The notes below the pieces were generated by a model, which searched no databases, was not told where the DNA came from, and saw only the letters and a program-made list of their open reading frames with translations. A program made the translations under genes and the position numbers. This document shows positions 1 to 14,700 of a stretch of DNA of 64,000 nucleotides, piece after piece (positions within the stretch are counted from its first letter, which is position 1; each line of letters opens with the position of its first letter). The stretch is from Diplonema japonicum (lineage: Eukaryota; Euglenozoa; Diplonemea; Diplonemida; Diplonemidae), in contig OZ025705.1 of NCBI GenBank assembly GCA_964019335.1, positions 248,001 through 312,000 on the forward strand, read 5' to 3'.

Positions 1-262
1 TGGCCGGGGGTGTCAGCACCAAAGTTGGGCCCCTCACAAGCCAGCTGCTCAACGTGCCTTGGGTAGTCGAACTGGTCAATCTGACGAAAGAAGTACGGGT
101 TTATGAGAAGTTAAAGATCCCGTAGGTGCTGTTTGTTGGTGCATTGAAAGGGGAAGAAAAATTCAAACTGCCACGCAGGGTGACATTTTGGCTCTGCACA
201 AGGAATAAAGCCCTTCCAGGCAAACGTGGTGGGAGCTGCTACCCCCCTTAAGTAAAAAAACT
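1..262 (-). pseudogene. Degenerate coding fragment, running off the left edge
   Basis: Reading the minus strand from about 262 down to 1 gives one frame that stays open except for a single TAA near 104-106. The translation is rich in aromatic residues and looks protein-like (for example NPYFFRQIDQFDYPRHVEQL on the far side of the stop). I do not recognise the family. It could be a broken gene or transposon remnant, or an exon whose 3' splice site is the TTCTTTCGTCAG just after the stop. A shorter competing frame on the plus strand (3-122) is also open, so the strand call is tentative. Confidence 0.28.
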
Positions 263-270
263 TCTTCCCA

Positions 271-341
271 GAAAAACTCCCGGACGGAAAAATGTCCGGG
301 TTTTTTTGGTGTCCGGGAGTTTTTCCGTCCGGGAGTTTTTC
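271..341. repeat. Perfect 22-bp inverted repeat (hairpin)
   Basis: Bases 271-292 are the exact reverse complement of 320-341, separated by a 27-nt loop. Extra partial copies of the CCGTCCGGGAGTTTTT unit continue to about 363. The string GTTTTACAGTA follows at 373-383. A related hairpin-like block at 36380-36452 is also followed by GTTTTACAGTA, which suggests a small dispersed element. Confidence 0.7.
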
Positions 342-727
342 TGTCCGAGAATTTTTCCGTCAGACATTATTCGTTTTACAGTATATATATATTTTTTTTC
401 TTGTTTAGAATACAGTCTTTTCGCTTTAATATTCTTATTTTGTTTTTCCTTAAAAAGGGAAGAAGAGGAAGAAGTAAACGTCACACATTTGTCTTCGCTG
501 CACATTTTTTTCCCCGAATAATCGCACAGCTAGGTAACACAAAAAAAAAACAAGAGGGGGTAGTTAGAATAGAAGGGGGTGATCCATTTGAATATAAACC
601 CTACGAAAAACGTTAGCATTTTTTTTTTTTTTTTTTTCAAAACTTTTTTTTAACACCTAACATATTGTCGGTGTAAAAGTAGAAAGCGGCACTTTTTCTT
701 TTTTTTCCTTTTTCCCCCACATTTTGT

Positions 728-2227
728 TTAAAGCGCATGAACCAGGACTTGCATCCCGTTTGAATCATTCTGCCAAGTCACAGAGTTCATGAGGGTGGGC
801 TTGAAACCAGGCTTAGCTGTGAACCTGAAGTGAGCAAAGATGGTAAGAAGCGCCGTCTTCCCCTCAAGGATGGCCATATTCTTCCCAAGGCACAGACGGG
901 GGCCTGCGTTGAAGGTATTGTACACATAGTCGTCATAAGCCTTCCCCTCCATCCAGCGTGTTGGGTTGAACTCCTCAGCGTCCTCACCAAAGTAGTCCTT
1001 TCTCCTGTTCGTTGCCATGGTAGCCCAGTGGATGTAGGTGCCCTTGGTGGCTGTTGCACCTGAAGGGAAAGTTACATCCTTTACAGCAATTTTCTCATTC
1101 CCGGGAACGGAAGGGTTGAGCCTCAACGCCTCCAAGAAGACAGCCTCTGCAACAGGGGATTTTCCTTCAATATCGTCGAAGGTAAGAGCTTCTTGAGTGT
1201 TCCCCCCAAAGCATGTCTTTGCTTCCTCGGCAAGCTTGTCCTGCCATTCAGGATGCTGCACCAGGTATTCAACACAGGATGTCAGTGCTGAACCTGTCGT
1301 GTCCCGTCCTGCAATGACAGTGTTGAGGATCATGTCGCGAAGGAACTTTCTGTCGTACTTCTTGCCCTCCTCCTTGGCGGCCTCGAGGAAGAGCCCTGTC
1401 ATGGTCTGGTCGCCCTGCAGGGCATCGTCTCTGATGTTCCCTTCCTCGTCGTAGTACCCGTCCACAACTTCGTTTACATATACGTTTATGCGGGAAATGT
1501 GTTCGGCGGTGTCGCGTTCGCTTTGAGTCAGTCCGAAAGCGGAGTTGATCCACCACCATGGTGCGATGAAGCGGTTCACCACAGAGGCTTGCACGGAGTC
1601 GAAGGACTGCTGGAAACTGCAGTCTTTTTCAACACCCTTCAAAGAGTTTACATTTCTGTTGAAAGCGATCATGTTGATGCAGTCGAAAGTGTAGCAGTAG
1701 AACAACGGTTGGATGTTGTAAGGCACACCGGACGACGCTGCGTCTCGTAGGATCTGAACCATTTCTTGCGCGTGGTTCCCGAAGGTGGTGGACATCCTGT
1801 CGCGCAGCTGTCTTCTGTTGAACATGTGCGCCATCGTGATGCGTTGTTCCTTCCATTTGTCGCCGTTAGTGTTGAAGATGCCGTCGCCGAGGAGGCTGTA
1901 GAATATATCGATGAAGCACTTGGCTTTCATAAACGCGTTGAACTCGTCCTTCAGCATGAACTTAATGTCGTCGGGGTGGTTGATGACGATGGCGGTCTTC
2001 CCCCCAACCTGTGCCCAATGGAACACTCTGAACTCGTGGTCATGTATCAACTTGTTCATGAAGGTAGCCAGCGTGCACGTCTTTCTCTGCAACACCTCCC
2101 TGTACACTACGAGCGTTCCCCCGAAGTAGAACTCGCTGTTGTGCATCTCCTCTATGCCTGAGAGCTTCTTGGCCCTCATTAAATACACCACCACTACCAA
2201 TGCTACCGCACAGCCGAGTATCCACAT
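728..2227 (-). CDS. Cytochrome P450, CYP4/CYP86-like, copy 1
   Basis: Encodes 499 residues, normal for a microsomal P450. Residues 1-20 form a hydrophobic membrane anchor. The I-helix oxygen-binding motif AGRDTTGS lies near residue 305, the K-helix ExxR is in EALRLNP, and the haem-ligand loop FNAGPRLCLGK places the proximal cysteine at about residue 446. The overall pattern resembles eukaryotic fatty-acid hydroxylase clans, but the substrate cannot be read from sequence. It is intronless and is a close paralogue of the gene at 20245-21741. The ATG follows an A-rich leader preceded by a T-rich tract and AG. It is the last intact gene of the directional array toward the left edge. Confidence 0.93.
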   Translation of the reverse strand: MWILGCAVALVVVVYLMRAKKLSGIEEMHNSEFYFGGTLVVYREVLQRKTCTLATFMNKLIHDHEFRVFHWAQVGGKTAIVINHPDDIKFMLKDEFNAFMKAKCFIDIFYSLLGDGIFNTNGDKWKEQRITMAHMFNRRQLRDRMSTTFGNHAQEMVQILRDAASSGVPYNIQPLFYCYTFDCINMIAFNRNVNSLKGVEKDCSFQQSFDSVQASVVNRFIAPWWWINSAFGLTQSERDTAEHISRINVYVNEVVDGYYDEEGNIRDDALQGDQTMTGLFLEAAKEEGKKYDRKFLRDMILNTVIAGRDTTGSALTSCVEYLVQHPEWQDKLAEEAKTCFGGNTQEALTFDDIEGKSPVAEAVFLEALRLNPSVPGNEKIAVKDVTFPSGATATKGTYIHWATMATNRRKDYFGEDAEEFNPTRWMEGKAYDDYVYNTFNAGPRLCLGKNMAILEGKTALLTIFAHFRFTAKPGFKPTLMNSVTWQNDSNGMQVLVHAL

Positions 2228-2539
2228 TGTCTTTTTTTTTTTCTTTTAAACTTGAACGTAGTACATTGATACAAAAAAAAAAAGAAAAGACCAATAATAA
2301 ATTGAAACCAAAGGGGTGTTTACAACAAGAAGCGAAGTTGGGTTGGACAACAAAAAGAAATGGGGGGCGGGAGAAGGAACAATGGGGAGGGGGGTTTCGA
2401 CACAGACGCTTGCGCGCTATGAAGAAAAATGAAAGATGAACAATGGAAGGTGGGATATTTTTTGTCGGAAAATGGTGTCTTTTCACTCATTTTCCCGGTG
2501 TTTTCGTTTCATTCATCAGGCTAGGGATATCTATGTCTT
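2228..2539. other. Intergenic spacer, tubulin copy 1 to P450 copy 1
   Basis: No gene is seen. On the minus strand it holds a T-rich run (CTTTTC then 12 T) followed by TTCAAG about 20 nt before the P450 ATG, a candidate trans-splice acceptor. The tubulin 3' flank here is unrelated to the flank of the other copies, so the 7243-bp repeat begins almost exactly at the tubulin stop codon. Confidence 0.6.
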
Positions 2540-4509
<1,970 letters not shown>

Positions 4510-7500
4510 TCAACGTGAAAACAGCGAAGTGCAGCAAGCATTGCATCCGTTGCAGTAGTTAGGAGTGCAGACTTCATTTTTCCCACAAGGGCTGATGGCG
4601 CATGGGCTGACGGGGCACTTCACAAGGTTTCCGATGATGCACCTCCCCTTGCAGTCCCTGCACTCCCCACCCTCGCAGGGGCACACCTTCCCGAACCCGC
4701 TGCTTATGATGGTACCACCACAAGGGAAGTTCTTCCCATCACCGATGCTGCAGACCCACTGCCCAGAGACCGCACAGCACCTGTGTCCTTCAAAACAGAT
4801 CGGGTTCCCGTACATCCCAGGCTCCTTCAGAGGATCGCAGCACTTGTCTTCCTCAGGGCACGAACACTCGCCTGCGCCGCTGGCGTCCTCCTTCCACCTG
4901 CACGCCCGTCCACCCTCCATGCAGTAGTTGTTCACACACTTCTTCTTGTCAACAAACATCTTGCACTCCTCAGCCTCTGGGCAGAAACACTCACCATTAC
5001 CGTCCGATCCCTCTTTCCATTTGCAGTTCAGATCCTTATCGGGGCACATCTGTCTCTTGCAGAGGTCATGGTTTTTTATGTCCTCGCAAAGAACCTCAGG
5101 TGCTGGGGTGTCGTTGGGGCAGAAGCACTTCCTGTTCTCCCACTTGCACTGCATCTTCTTGTCAGGGCACTCGCTGTGGACGCAACTCTCCTCGTCCTTT
5201 ATCTCCTCACAACGGTCCACTGGGGCAGGGGTGTCCTCGGGGCAGAAACACTTCCCATGTCCAAGCGAGTTCTCGGTCCACTGGCACTTCATGTCCTTGT
5301 CGGGGCATTTCATGTTGACACACTGCTTTTTGTCCTGAACTTCTTCACATCGCTCAACAGGTGCTGGGGTATTCTCAGGACAGAAACACTTTCCATTTCC
5401 AAGCGAGTTCTCAGTCCATTGGCATTTCATGTCCTTGTCAGGGCATTTCATGTTGACACATTGTTCCTTGTCTTGAACTTCTTCACATCGCTCAACAGGT
5501 GCGGGTGTATCCTCAGGGCAGAAGCACTTACCGTTACCTAGTGAGTTGGTCTTCCACTGGCACTTCATGTCTTTGTCAGGACACTTCATGTTGACACACT
5601 GTTCCTTGTCTTGAACTTCTTCACATCGCTCAACAGGTGCAGGGGTCTCCTCAGGGCAGAAGCACTTTCCATTTCCAAGCGAGTTTTCGGTCCATTGGCA
5701 CTTCAAGTCTTTGTCAGGGCACTTCATGTTGACACACTGCTTTTTATCGTGAACTTCTTCACATCTCTCCACAGGTGCGGGGGTATCCTCAGGACAGAAA
5801 CACTTTCCATTTCCAAGCGAGTTCTCAGTCCATTGGCATTTCATATCCTTGTCAGGGCATTTCATGTTGACGCACTGTTCCTTGTCTTGAACTTCTTCAC
5901 AACGTTCAACAGGTGCGGGTGTGTCCTCAGGACAGAAGCACTTACCGTTACCTAGTGAGTTTGTCTTCCACTGGCATTTCATGTCTTTGTCAGGGCACTT
6001 CATGTTGACACACTGTTCCTTGTCTTGAACTTCTTCACATCGCTCAACAGGTGCTGGGGTATCCTCAGGGCAGAAGCACTTTCCATTACCAAGCGAGTTC
6101 TCAGTCCACTGGCATTTCATGTCCTTGTCAAGGCATTTCATGTTGACACACTGTTCCTTGTCTTGAACTTCTTCACATCTCTCAACAGGAGCCGGGGTGT
6201 CCTCAGGGCAGAAGCACTTCCTGTTGGCCCACTTGCACTTCATCTCCTTGTCAGGACACCAACTGTGAAAGCATGCCTTCTCGCTTACAATATCTTCACA
6301 ACGTTCAACAGGTGCGGGGGTGTCCTCGGGACAGAAGCACTTACCGTTACCTAGTGAGTTGGTCTTCCACTGGCACTTCATATCCTTATCAGGGCATTTC
6401 ATGTTGACACATTGTTCCTTGTCTTGAACTTCTTCACATCGCTCAACAGGTGCGGGTGTATCCTCAGGGCAGAAGCACTTACCGTTACCTAGTGAGTTTG
6501 TCTTCCACTGGCATTTCATGTCTTTGTCAGGGCACTTCATGTTGACACACTGTTCCTTGTCTTGAACTTCTTCACATCTCTCAACAGGTGCTGGGGTATC
6601 CTCAGGGCAGAAGCACTTTCCATTACCAAGCGAGTTCTCAGTCCACTGGCATTTCATGTCCTTGTCAGGGCATTTCATGTTGACACATTGTTCCTTGTCA
6701 TGAACTTCTTCACATCTCTCAACAGGTGCGGGGGTCTCCTCGGGGCAAAAGCACTTTCCATGTCCAAGCGAGTTTTCAGTCCACTGGCACTTCAAGTCTT
6801 TGTCTGGGCATTTCATGTTGACACACTGCTTTTTATCATGAACTTCTTCACATCTCTCAACAGGTGCGGGGGTGTCCTCAGGGCAGAAGCACTTTCCATT
6901 TCCAAGCGAGTTTTCAGTCCACTGGCACTTCATATCCTTGTCAGGGCATTTCATGTTGACACACTGTTCCTTGTCATGAACTTCTTCACATTGCTCAACA
7001 GGTGCGGGGGTGTCCTCGGGGCAAAAGCACTTACCGTCGCCAAGAGAGTTTGTCTTCCACTGACATTTCATGTCCTTGTCAAGGCATTTCATGTTGACAC
7101 ACTGTTCCTTGTCTTGTACTTCTTCACATTTCTCCACAGGTGCGGGGGTATCCTCAGGGCAGAAACACTTACCGTTACCGAGTGAGTTTGACTTCCACTG
7201 GCACTTCATGTCTTTGTCAAGGCATTTCATGTTGACACATTGTTCCTTGTCCTGAACTTCTTCACATCGCTCAACAGGTGCTGGGGTATCCTCGGGACAG
7301 AAGCACTTTCCGTCGCCAAGAGAGTTTGTCTTCCACTGGCATTTCATATCCTTGTCAGGGCACTTCATGTTAACGCACAGTTCCTTGTCCTGAACTTCTT
7401 CACATCTCTCAACAGGTGCGGGGGTGTTCTCGGGGCAAAAGCACTTCCTGTTTGCCCACTTGCACTTCATCTCCTTGTCAGGACACCAACTGTGAATGCA

Positions 7501-9180
7501 TGCCTTCTCACTTACAATATCTTCACAACGTTCCACAGGTGCTGGGGTGTCCTCGGGACAGAAGCACTTTCCATCACCAATAGAGTTGGTCTTCCACTGG
7601 CACTTCATGTCTTTGTCAGGGCATTTCATGTTGACACATTGCTTTTTGTCATGAATTTCTTCACATCTCTCAACAGGTGCAGGGGTGTCCTCAGGACAGA
7701 AACACTTCTTGTTGGCCCACTGACACTTCATCTCCTTGTCAGGACACCAACTGTGAAAGCATGCCTTCTCACTTACAATATCTTCACAGCGAGCCACAGG
7801 TGCAGGGGTCTCCTCAGGACAGAAACACTTTCCATTACCAAGCGAGTTCTCAGTCCATTGGCACTTCAAGTCTTTATTGACAGGGTGTGGACATTTCATG
7901 TTGACACACTGTTCCTTATCTTGTACTTCTTCACATGGCACAACAGGTGCAGGGGTCTCCTCAGGACAGAAACACTTTCCATTACCAAGCGAGTTTTCAG
8001 TCCATTGGCACTTCAAGTCTTTATTGACAGGGTGTGGACATTTCATGTTGACACACTGTTCCTTGTCATTAACTTCTTCACATGGCACAACAGGTGCTGG
8101 GGTGTCCTCGGGACAGAAGCACTTTCCATCACCAATAGAGTTGGTCTTCCACTGGCACTTCATGTCTTTGTCAGGGCACTTCATGTTGACACATTGCTTT
8201 TTGTCATGAATTTCTTCACATCTCTCAACAGGTGCAGGGGTGTCCTCAGGGCAGAAACACTTCCTGTTGGCCCACTGACACTTCATCTCCTTGTCAGGAC
8301 ACCAACTGTGAAAGCATGCCTTCTCACTTACAATATCTTCACAACGTTCCACAGGTGCAGGGGTCTCCTCAGGACAGAAACACTTTCCATTACCAAGCGA
8401 GTTCTCAGTCCATTGGCACTTCAAGTCTTTATTGACAGGGTGTGGACATTTCATGTTGACACACTGTTCCTTGTCATTAACTTCTTCACATGGCACAACA
8501 GGTGCGGGGGTGTCCTCGGGGCAAAAACATTTTCCGTTACCAAGAGAGTTTGTCTTCCACTGGCACTTCATTTCCTTGCCAGGGCATTTCATGTTGACAC
8601 ACTGCTCCTTGTCCTGAACTTCTTCACACCTTTCAGCAGGTGCAGGGGTATCTTCAGGGCAGAAGCACTTCCTGTTGGCCCACTTGCATTTCATCTTCTT
8701 GTCGGGACACGAACTGTGAAAGCAAGTCTCCTCGTCCGTGATTTCTTCACACCTCTCAACAGGTGCAGGGGTCTTCTCGGGGCAGAAGCACTTCTCATCC
8801 TCCCACGAGCACTCCTTCTCAGAGTGAGGGCATCTGGAGGAGAGACACTTTTCCTTGATGCTCACATCCTCGCAGCGATTGTACAGAGGGCAGTCGCAGA
8901 ACTCAGTCCCATCGGGGAGGAAATACCATTCGCACAGGGCATCGGACCCACGGCACCGGTTCTCAACGCAGCGCTCCTTTTCCCTGTGCTGCTTGCACGA
9001 AGGGGTGTCGCAGTGGCACAGCTTTTCCTCCGCATCCCACGCACAGAGGGTCTGGAATTCGTAGCACTTGTTCTGAAGGCACTCCTCCTTCGTCCCGTGA
9101 GGCCTGCACTCATCTCCTCCCGCCTCTACCGCAACTGTGAAGAGAGCAGCCGCAAGAGCTGCCATTCGGAGAGACATCAT
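4510..9180 (-). CDS. Secreted protein of about 32 Cys-rich repeats, copy 1
   Basis: Encodes 1556 residues. A signal peptide (about residues 1-20, ending AVEAGG) is followed by about 32 repeats of 40-49 residues with spacing C-x8-C-x4-C-x6-C-x11-C-x-C, then a CP(E/N)(D/E/N)TPAPV linker. A short variant has x6 before the last CxC. A long variant inserts three residues (HPVNKD type). The first three and last three repeats are the most diverged. A different Cys-rich tail of about 110 residues closes the protein. It probably makes three disulphides per repeat and forms a rod-like extracellular or cell-surface protein; the family is not recognised. Repeats are nearly identical in DNA, so internal expansion is recent. 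It alternates with beta-tubulin. Confidence 0.9.
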   Translation of the reverse strand: MMSLRMAALAAALFTVAVEAGGDECRPHGTKEECLQNKCYEFQTLCAWDAEEKLCHCDTPSCKQHREKERCVENRCRGSDALCEWYFLPDGTEFCDCPLYNRCEDVSIKEKCLSSRCPHSEKECSWEDEKCFCPEKTPAPVERCEEITDEETCFHSSCPDKKMKCKWANRKCFCPEDTPAPAERCEEVQDKEQCVNMKCPGKEMKCQWKTNSLGNGKCFCPEDTPAPVVPCEEVNDKEQCVNMKCPHPVNKDLKCQWTENSLGNGKCFCPEETPAPVERCEDIVSEKACFHSWCPDKEMKCQWANRKCFCPEDTPAPVERCEEIHDKKQCVNMKCPDKDMKCQWKTNSIGDGKCFCPEDTPAPVVPCEEVNDKEQCVNMKCPHPVNKDLKCQWTENSLGNGKCFCPEETPAPVVPCEEVQDKEQCVNMKCPHPVNKDLKCQWTENSLGNGKCFCPEETPAPVARCEDIVSEKACFHSWCPDKEMKCQWANKKCFCPEDTPAPVERCEEIHDKKQCVNMKCPDKDMKCQWKTNSIGDGKCFCPEDTPAPVERCEDIVSEKACIHSWCPDKEMKCKWANRKCFCPENTPAPVERCEEVQDKELCVNMKCPDKDMKCQWKTNSLGDGKCFCPEDTPAPVERCEEVQDKEQCVNMKCLDKDMKCQWKSNSLGNGKCFCPEDTPAPVEKCEEVQDKEQCVNMKCLDKDMKCQWKTNSLGDGKCFCPEDTPAPVEQCEEVHDKEQCVNMKCPDKDMKCQWTENSLGNGKCFCPEDTPAPVERCEEVHDKKQCVNMKCPDKDLKCQWTENSLGHGKCFCPEETPAPVERCEEVHDKEQCVNMKCPDKDMKCQWTENSLGNGKCFCPEDTPAPVERCEEVQDKEQCVNMKCPDKDMKCQWKTNSLGNGKCFCPEDTPAPVERCEEVQDKEQCVNMKCPDKDMKCQWKTNSLGNGKCFCPEDTPAPVERCEDIVSEKACFHSWCPDKEMKCKWANRKCFCPEDTPAPVERCEEVQDKEQCVNMKCLDKDMKCQWTENSLGNGKCFCPEDTPAPVERCEEVQDKEQCVNMKCPDKDMKCQWKTNSLGNGKCFCPEDTPAPVERCEEVQDKEQCVNMKCPDKDMKCQWTENSLGNGKCFCPEDTPAPVERCEEVHDKKQCVNMKCPDKDLKCQWTENSLGNGKCFCPEETPAPVERCEEVQDKEQCVNMKCPDKDMKCQWKTNSLGNGKCFCPEDTPAPVERCEEVQDKEQCVNMKCPDKDMKCQWTENSLGNGKCFCPENTPAPVERCEEVQDKKQCVNMKCPDKDMKCQWTENSLGHGKCFCPEDTPAPVDRCEEIKDEESCVHSECPDKKMQCKWENRKCFCPNDTPAPEVLCEDIKNHDLCKRQMCPDKDLNCKWKEGSDGNGECFCPEAEECKMFVDKKKCVNNYCMEGGRACRWKEDASGAGECSCPEEDKCCDPLKEPGMYGNPICFEGHRCCAVSGQWVCSIGDGKNFPCGGTIISSGFGKVCPCEGGECRDCKGRCIIGNLVKCPVSPCAISPCGKNEVCTPNYCNGCNACCTSLFSR

Positions 9181-9782
9181 GTGTACAAAGGGTGTGGGTG
9201 GTGGGGGGTGTTTTAGTAACCTGTTTTGAGAATTTTGTTAGAAATGGGAATGTGCGAAACGCGTGAAATGAAAAATGAAAAACACAAGAAGAAGAAGAAA
9301 AAAAAAAAATGAAATCCCATATCACACAAGCAAAAAGAAACAAGCTGGAAATATGTGGAGGAGGAGTGTGCTTACAATAAATGAAAACTAGACATTTCAG
9401 GTTTGGAGTTGTTAGCCAGTTTGTCACATGTGGCTTCTAAAACATAAAAAAAATAGAGGACGAGGAGGGGGGAGGGGGGTGAAAAAAAAGGGAAACGAAA
9501 AGAGTATGGGTGGGCAAGGGGACAAAAGGAGCGGTAAAAAAGCAGTAAAATTGAAAGAGGGGAGGGGGAGAAAAGATAAACAGTCAGTTTTAAGCAAAAC
9601 CGCACAGGGCATACTCCTAACCCATGTGATTGTTTTCCTTTCTGTTGCTCCAGCTTTTTTCAAAAAGGAAGAAAGGGAGGGACCTTTCAGATACCGCTTG
9701 TTGCCTCAAAGTCACCTTTGAAGTGACTATATAGAAGGAAAATAAAAGAAGAAGAAAAGAAAAGAAAACACCCAGTAATAAT
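9181..9782. other. Intergenic spacer, Cys-rich gene 1 to tubulin 2
   Basis: Exactly 602 bp, with equivalents at 16424-17025 and 30845-31446. Shared landmarks include the AAACGCGTGAAATG stretch and the TATATAGAAGG stretch near the tubulin stop. The minus strand has AAATTCTCAAAACAG about 25 nt before the Cys-rich ATG, a candidate splice acceptor. No gene is seen. Confidence 0.6.
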
Positions 9783-11752
<1,970 letters not shown>

Positions 11753-14700
11753 TCAACGTGAAAACAGCGAAGTGCAGCAAGCATTGCATCCGTTGCAGTA
11801 GTTAGGAGTGCAGACTTCATTTTTCCCACAAGGGCTGATGGCGCATGGGCTGACGGGGCACTTCACAAGGTTTCCGATGATGCACCTCCCCTTGCAGTCC
11901 CTGCACTCCCCACCCTCGCAGGGGCACACCTTCCCGAACCCGCTGCTTATGATGGTACCACCACAAGGGAAGTTCTTCCCATCACCGATGCTGCAGACCC
12001 ACTGCCCAGAGACCGCACAGCACCTGTGTCCTTCAAAACAGATCGGGTTCCCGTACATCCCAGGCTCCTTCAGAGGATCGCAGCACTTGTCTTCCTCAGG
12101 GCACGAACACTCGCCTGCGCCGCTGGCGTCCTCCTTCCACCTGCACGCCCGTCCACCCTCCATGCAGTAGTTGTTCACACACTTCTTCTTGTCAACAAAC
12201 ATCTTGCACTCCTCAGCCTCTGGGCAGAAACACTCACCATTACCGTCCGATCCCTCTTTCCATTTGCAGTTCAGATCCTTATCGGGGCACATCTGTCTCT
12301 TGCAGAGGTCATGGTTTTTTATGTCCTCGCAAAGAACCTCAGGTGCTGGGGTGTCGTTGGGGCAGAAGCACTTCCTGTTCTCCCACTTGCACTGCATCTT
12401 CTTGTCAGGGCACTCGCTGTGGACGCAACTCTCCTCGTCCTTTATCTCCTCACAACGGTCCACTGGGGCAGGGGTGTCCTCGGGGCAGAAACACTTCCCA
12501 TGTCCAAGCGAGTTCTCGGTCCACTGGCACTTCATGTCCTTGTCGGGGCATTTCATGTTGACACACTGCTTTTTGTCCTGAACTTCTTCACATCGCTCAA
12601 CAGGTGCTGGGGTATTCTCAGGACAGAAACACTTTCCATTTCCAAGCGAGTTCTCAGTCCATTGGCATTTCATGTCCTTGTCAGGGCATTTCATGTTGAC
12701 ACATTGTTCCTTGTCTTGAACTTCTTCACATCGCTCAACAGGTGCGGGTGTATCCTCAGGGCAGAAGCACTTACCGTTACCTAGTGAGTTGGTCTTCCAC
12801 TGGCACTTCATGTCTTTGTCAGGACACTTCATGTTGACACACTGTTCCTTGTCTTGAACTTCTTCACATCGCTCAACAGGTGCAGGGGTCTCCTCAGGGC
12901 AGAAGCACTTTCCATTTCCAAGCGAGTTTTCGGTCCATTGGCACTTCAAGTCTTTGTCAGGGCACTTCATGTTGACACACTGCTTTTTATCGTGAACTTC
13001 TTCACATCTCTCCACAGGTGCGGGGGTATCCTCAGGACAGAAACACTTTCCATTTCCAAGCGAGTTCTCAGTCCATTGGCATTTCATATCCTTGTCAGGG
13101 CATTTCATGTTGACGCACTGTTCCTTGTCTTGAACTTCTTCACAACGTTCAACAGGTGCGGGTGTGTCCTCAGGACAGAAGCACTTACCGTTACCTAGTG
13201 AGTTTGTCTTCCACTGGCATTTCATGTCTTTGTCAGGGCACTTCATGTTGACACACTGTTCCTTGTCTTGAACTTCTTCACATCGCTCAACAGGTGCTGG
13301 GGTATCCTCAGGGCAGAAGCACTTTCCATTACCAAGCGAGTTCTCAGTCCACTGGCATTTCATGTCCTTGTCAAGGCATTTCATGTTGACACACTGTTCC
13401 TTGTCTTGAACTTCTTCACATCTCTCAACAGGAGCCGGGGTGTCCTCAGGGCAGAAGCACTTCCTGTTGGCCCACTTGCACTTCATCTCCTTGTCAGGAC
13501 ACCAACTGTGAAAGCATGCCTTCTCGCTTACAATATCTTCACAACGTTCAACAGGTGCGGGGGTGTCCTCGGGACAGAAGCACTTACCGTTACCTAGTGA
13601 GTTGGTCTTCCACTGGCACTTCATATCCTTATCAGGGCATTTCATGTTGACACATTGTTCCTTGTCTTGAACTTCTTCACATCGCTCAACAGGTGCGGGT
13701 GTATCCTCAGGGCAGAAGCACTTACCGTTACCTAGTGAGTTTGTCTTCCACTGGCATTTCATGTCTTTGTCAGGGCACTTCATGTTGACACACTGTTCCT
13801 TGTCTTGAACTTCTTCACATCTCTCAACAGGTGCTGGGGTATCCTCAGGGCAGAAGCACTTTCCATTACCAAGCGAGTTCTCAGTCCACTGGCATTTCAT
13901 GTCCTTGTCAGGGCATTTCATGTTGACACATTGTTCCTTGTCATGAACTTCTTCACATCTCTCAACAGGTGCGGGGGTCTCCTCGGGGCAAAAGCACTTT
14001 CCATGTCCAAGCGAGTTTTCAGTCCACTGGCACTTCAAGTCTTTGTCTGGGCATTTCATGTTGACACACTGCTTTTTATCATGAACTTCTTCACATCTCT
14101 CAACAGGTGCGGGGGTGTCCTCAGGGCAGAAGCACTTTCCATTTCCAAGCGAGTTTTCAGTCCACTGGCACTTCATATCCTTGTCAGGGCATTTCATGTT
14201 GACACACTGTTCCTTGTCATGAACTTCTTCACATTGCTCAACAGGTGCGGGGGTGTCCTCGGGGCAAAAGCACTTACCGTCGCCAAGAGAGTTTGTCTTC
14301 CACTGACATTTCATGTCCTTGTCAAGGCATTTCATGTTGACACACTGTTCCTTGTCTTGTACTTCTTCACATTTCTCCACAGGTGCGGGGGTATCCTCAG
14401 GGCAGAAACACTTACCGTTACCGAGTGAGTTTGACTTCCACTGGCACTTCATGTCTTTGTCAAGGCATTTCATGTTGACACATTGTTCCTTGTCCTGAAC
14501 TTCTTCACATCGCTCAACAGGTGCTGGGGTATCCTCGGGACAGAAGCACTTTCCGTCGCCAAGAGAGTTTGTCTTCCACTGGCATTTCATATCCTTGTCA
14601 GGGCACTTCATGTTAACGCACAGTTCCTTGTCCTGAACTTCTTCACATCTCTCAACAGGTGCGGGGGTGTTCTCGGGGCAAAAGCACTTCCTGTTTGCCC

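Noticed and set aside
271-341. Reading the hairpin as a bacterial-type terminator
   Set aside because: The genome is eukaryotic, there is no gene end at the right distance, and a related block elsewhere suggests a dispersed repeat.
4510-9180. CRISPR-like array from regular 138-bp repeats
   Set aside because: The repeats are in-frame coding repeats with conserved cysteines and no unique spacers.
7240-9216. 658-codon plus-strand open frame opposite the Cys-rich gene
   Set aside because: It mirrors the repeat period of the minus-strand gene and begins and ends within its repeats; the minus frame has a signal peptide and ordered cysteines.
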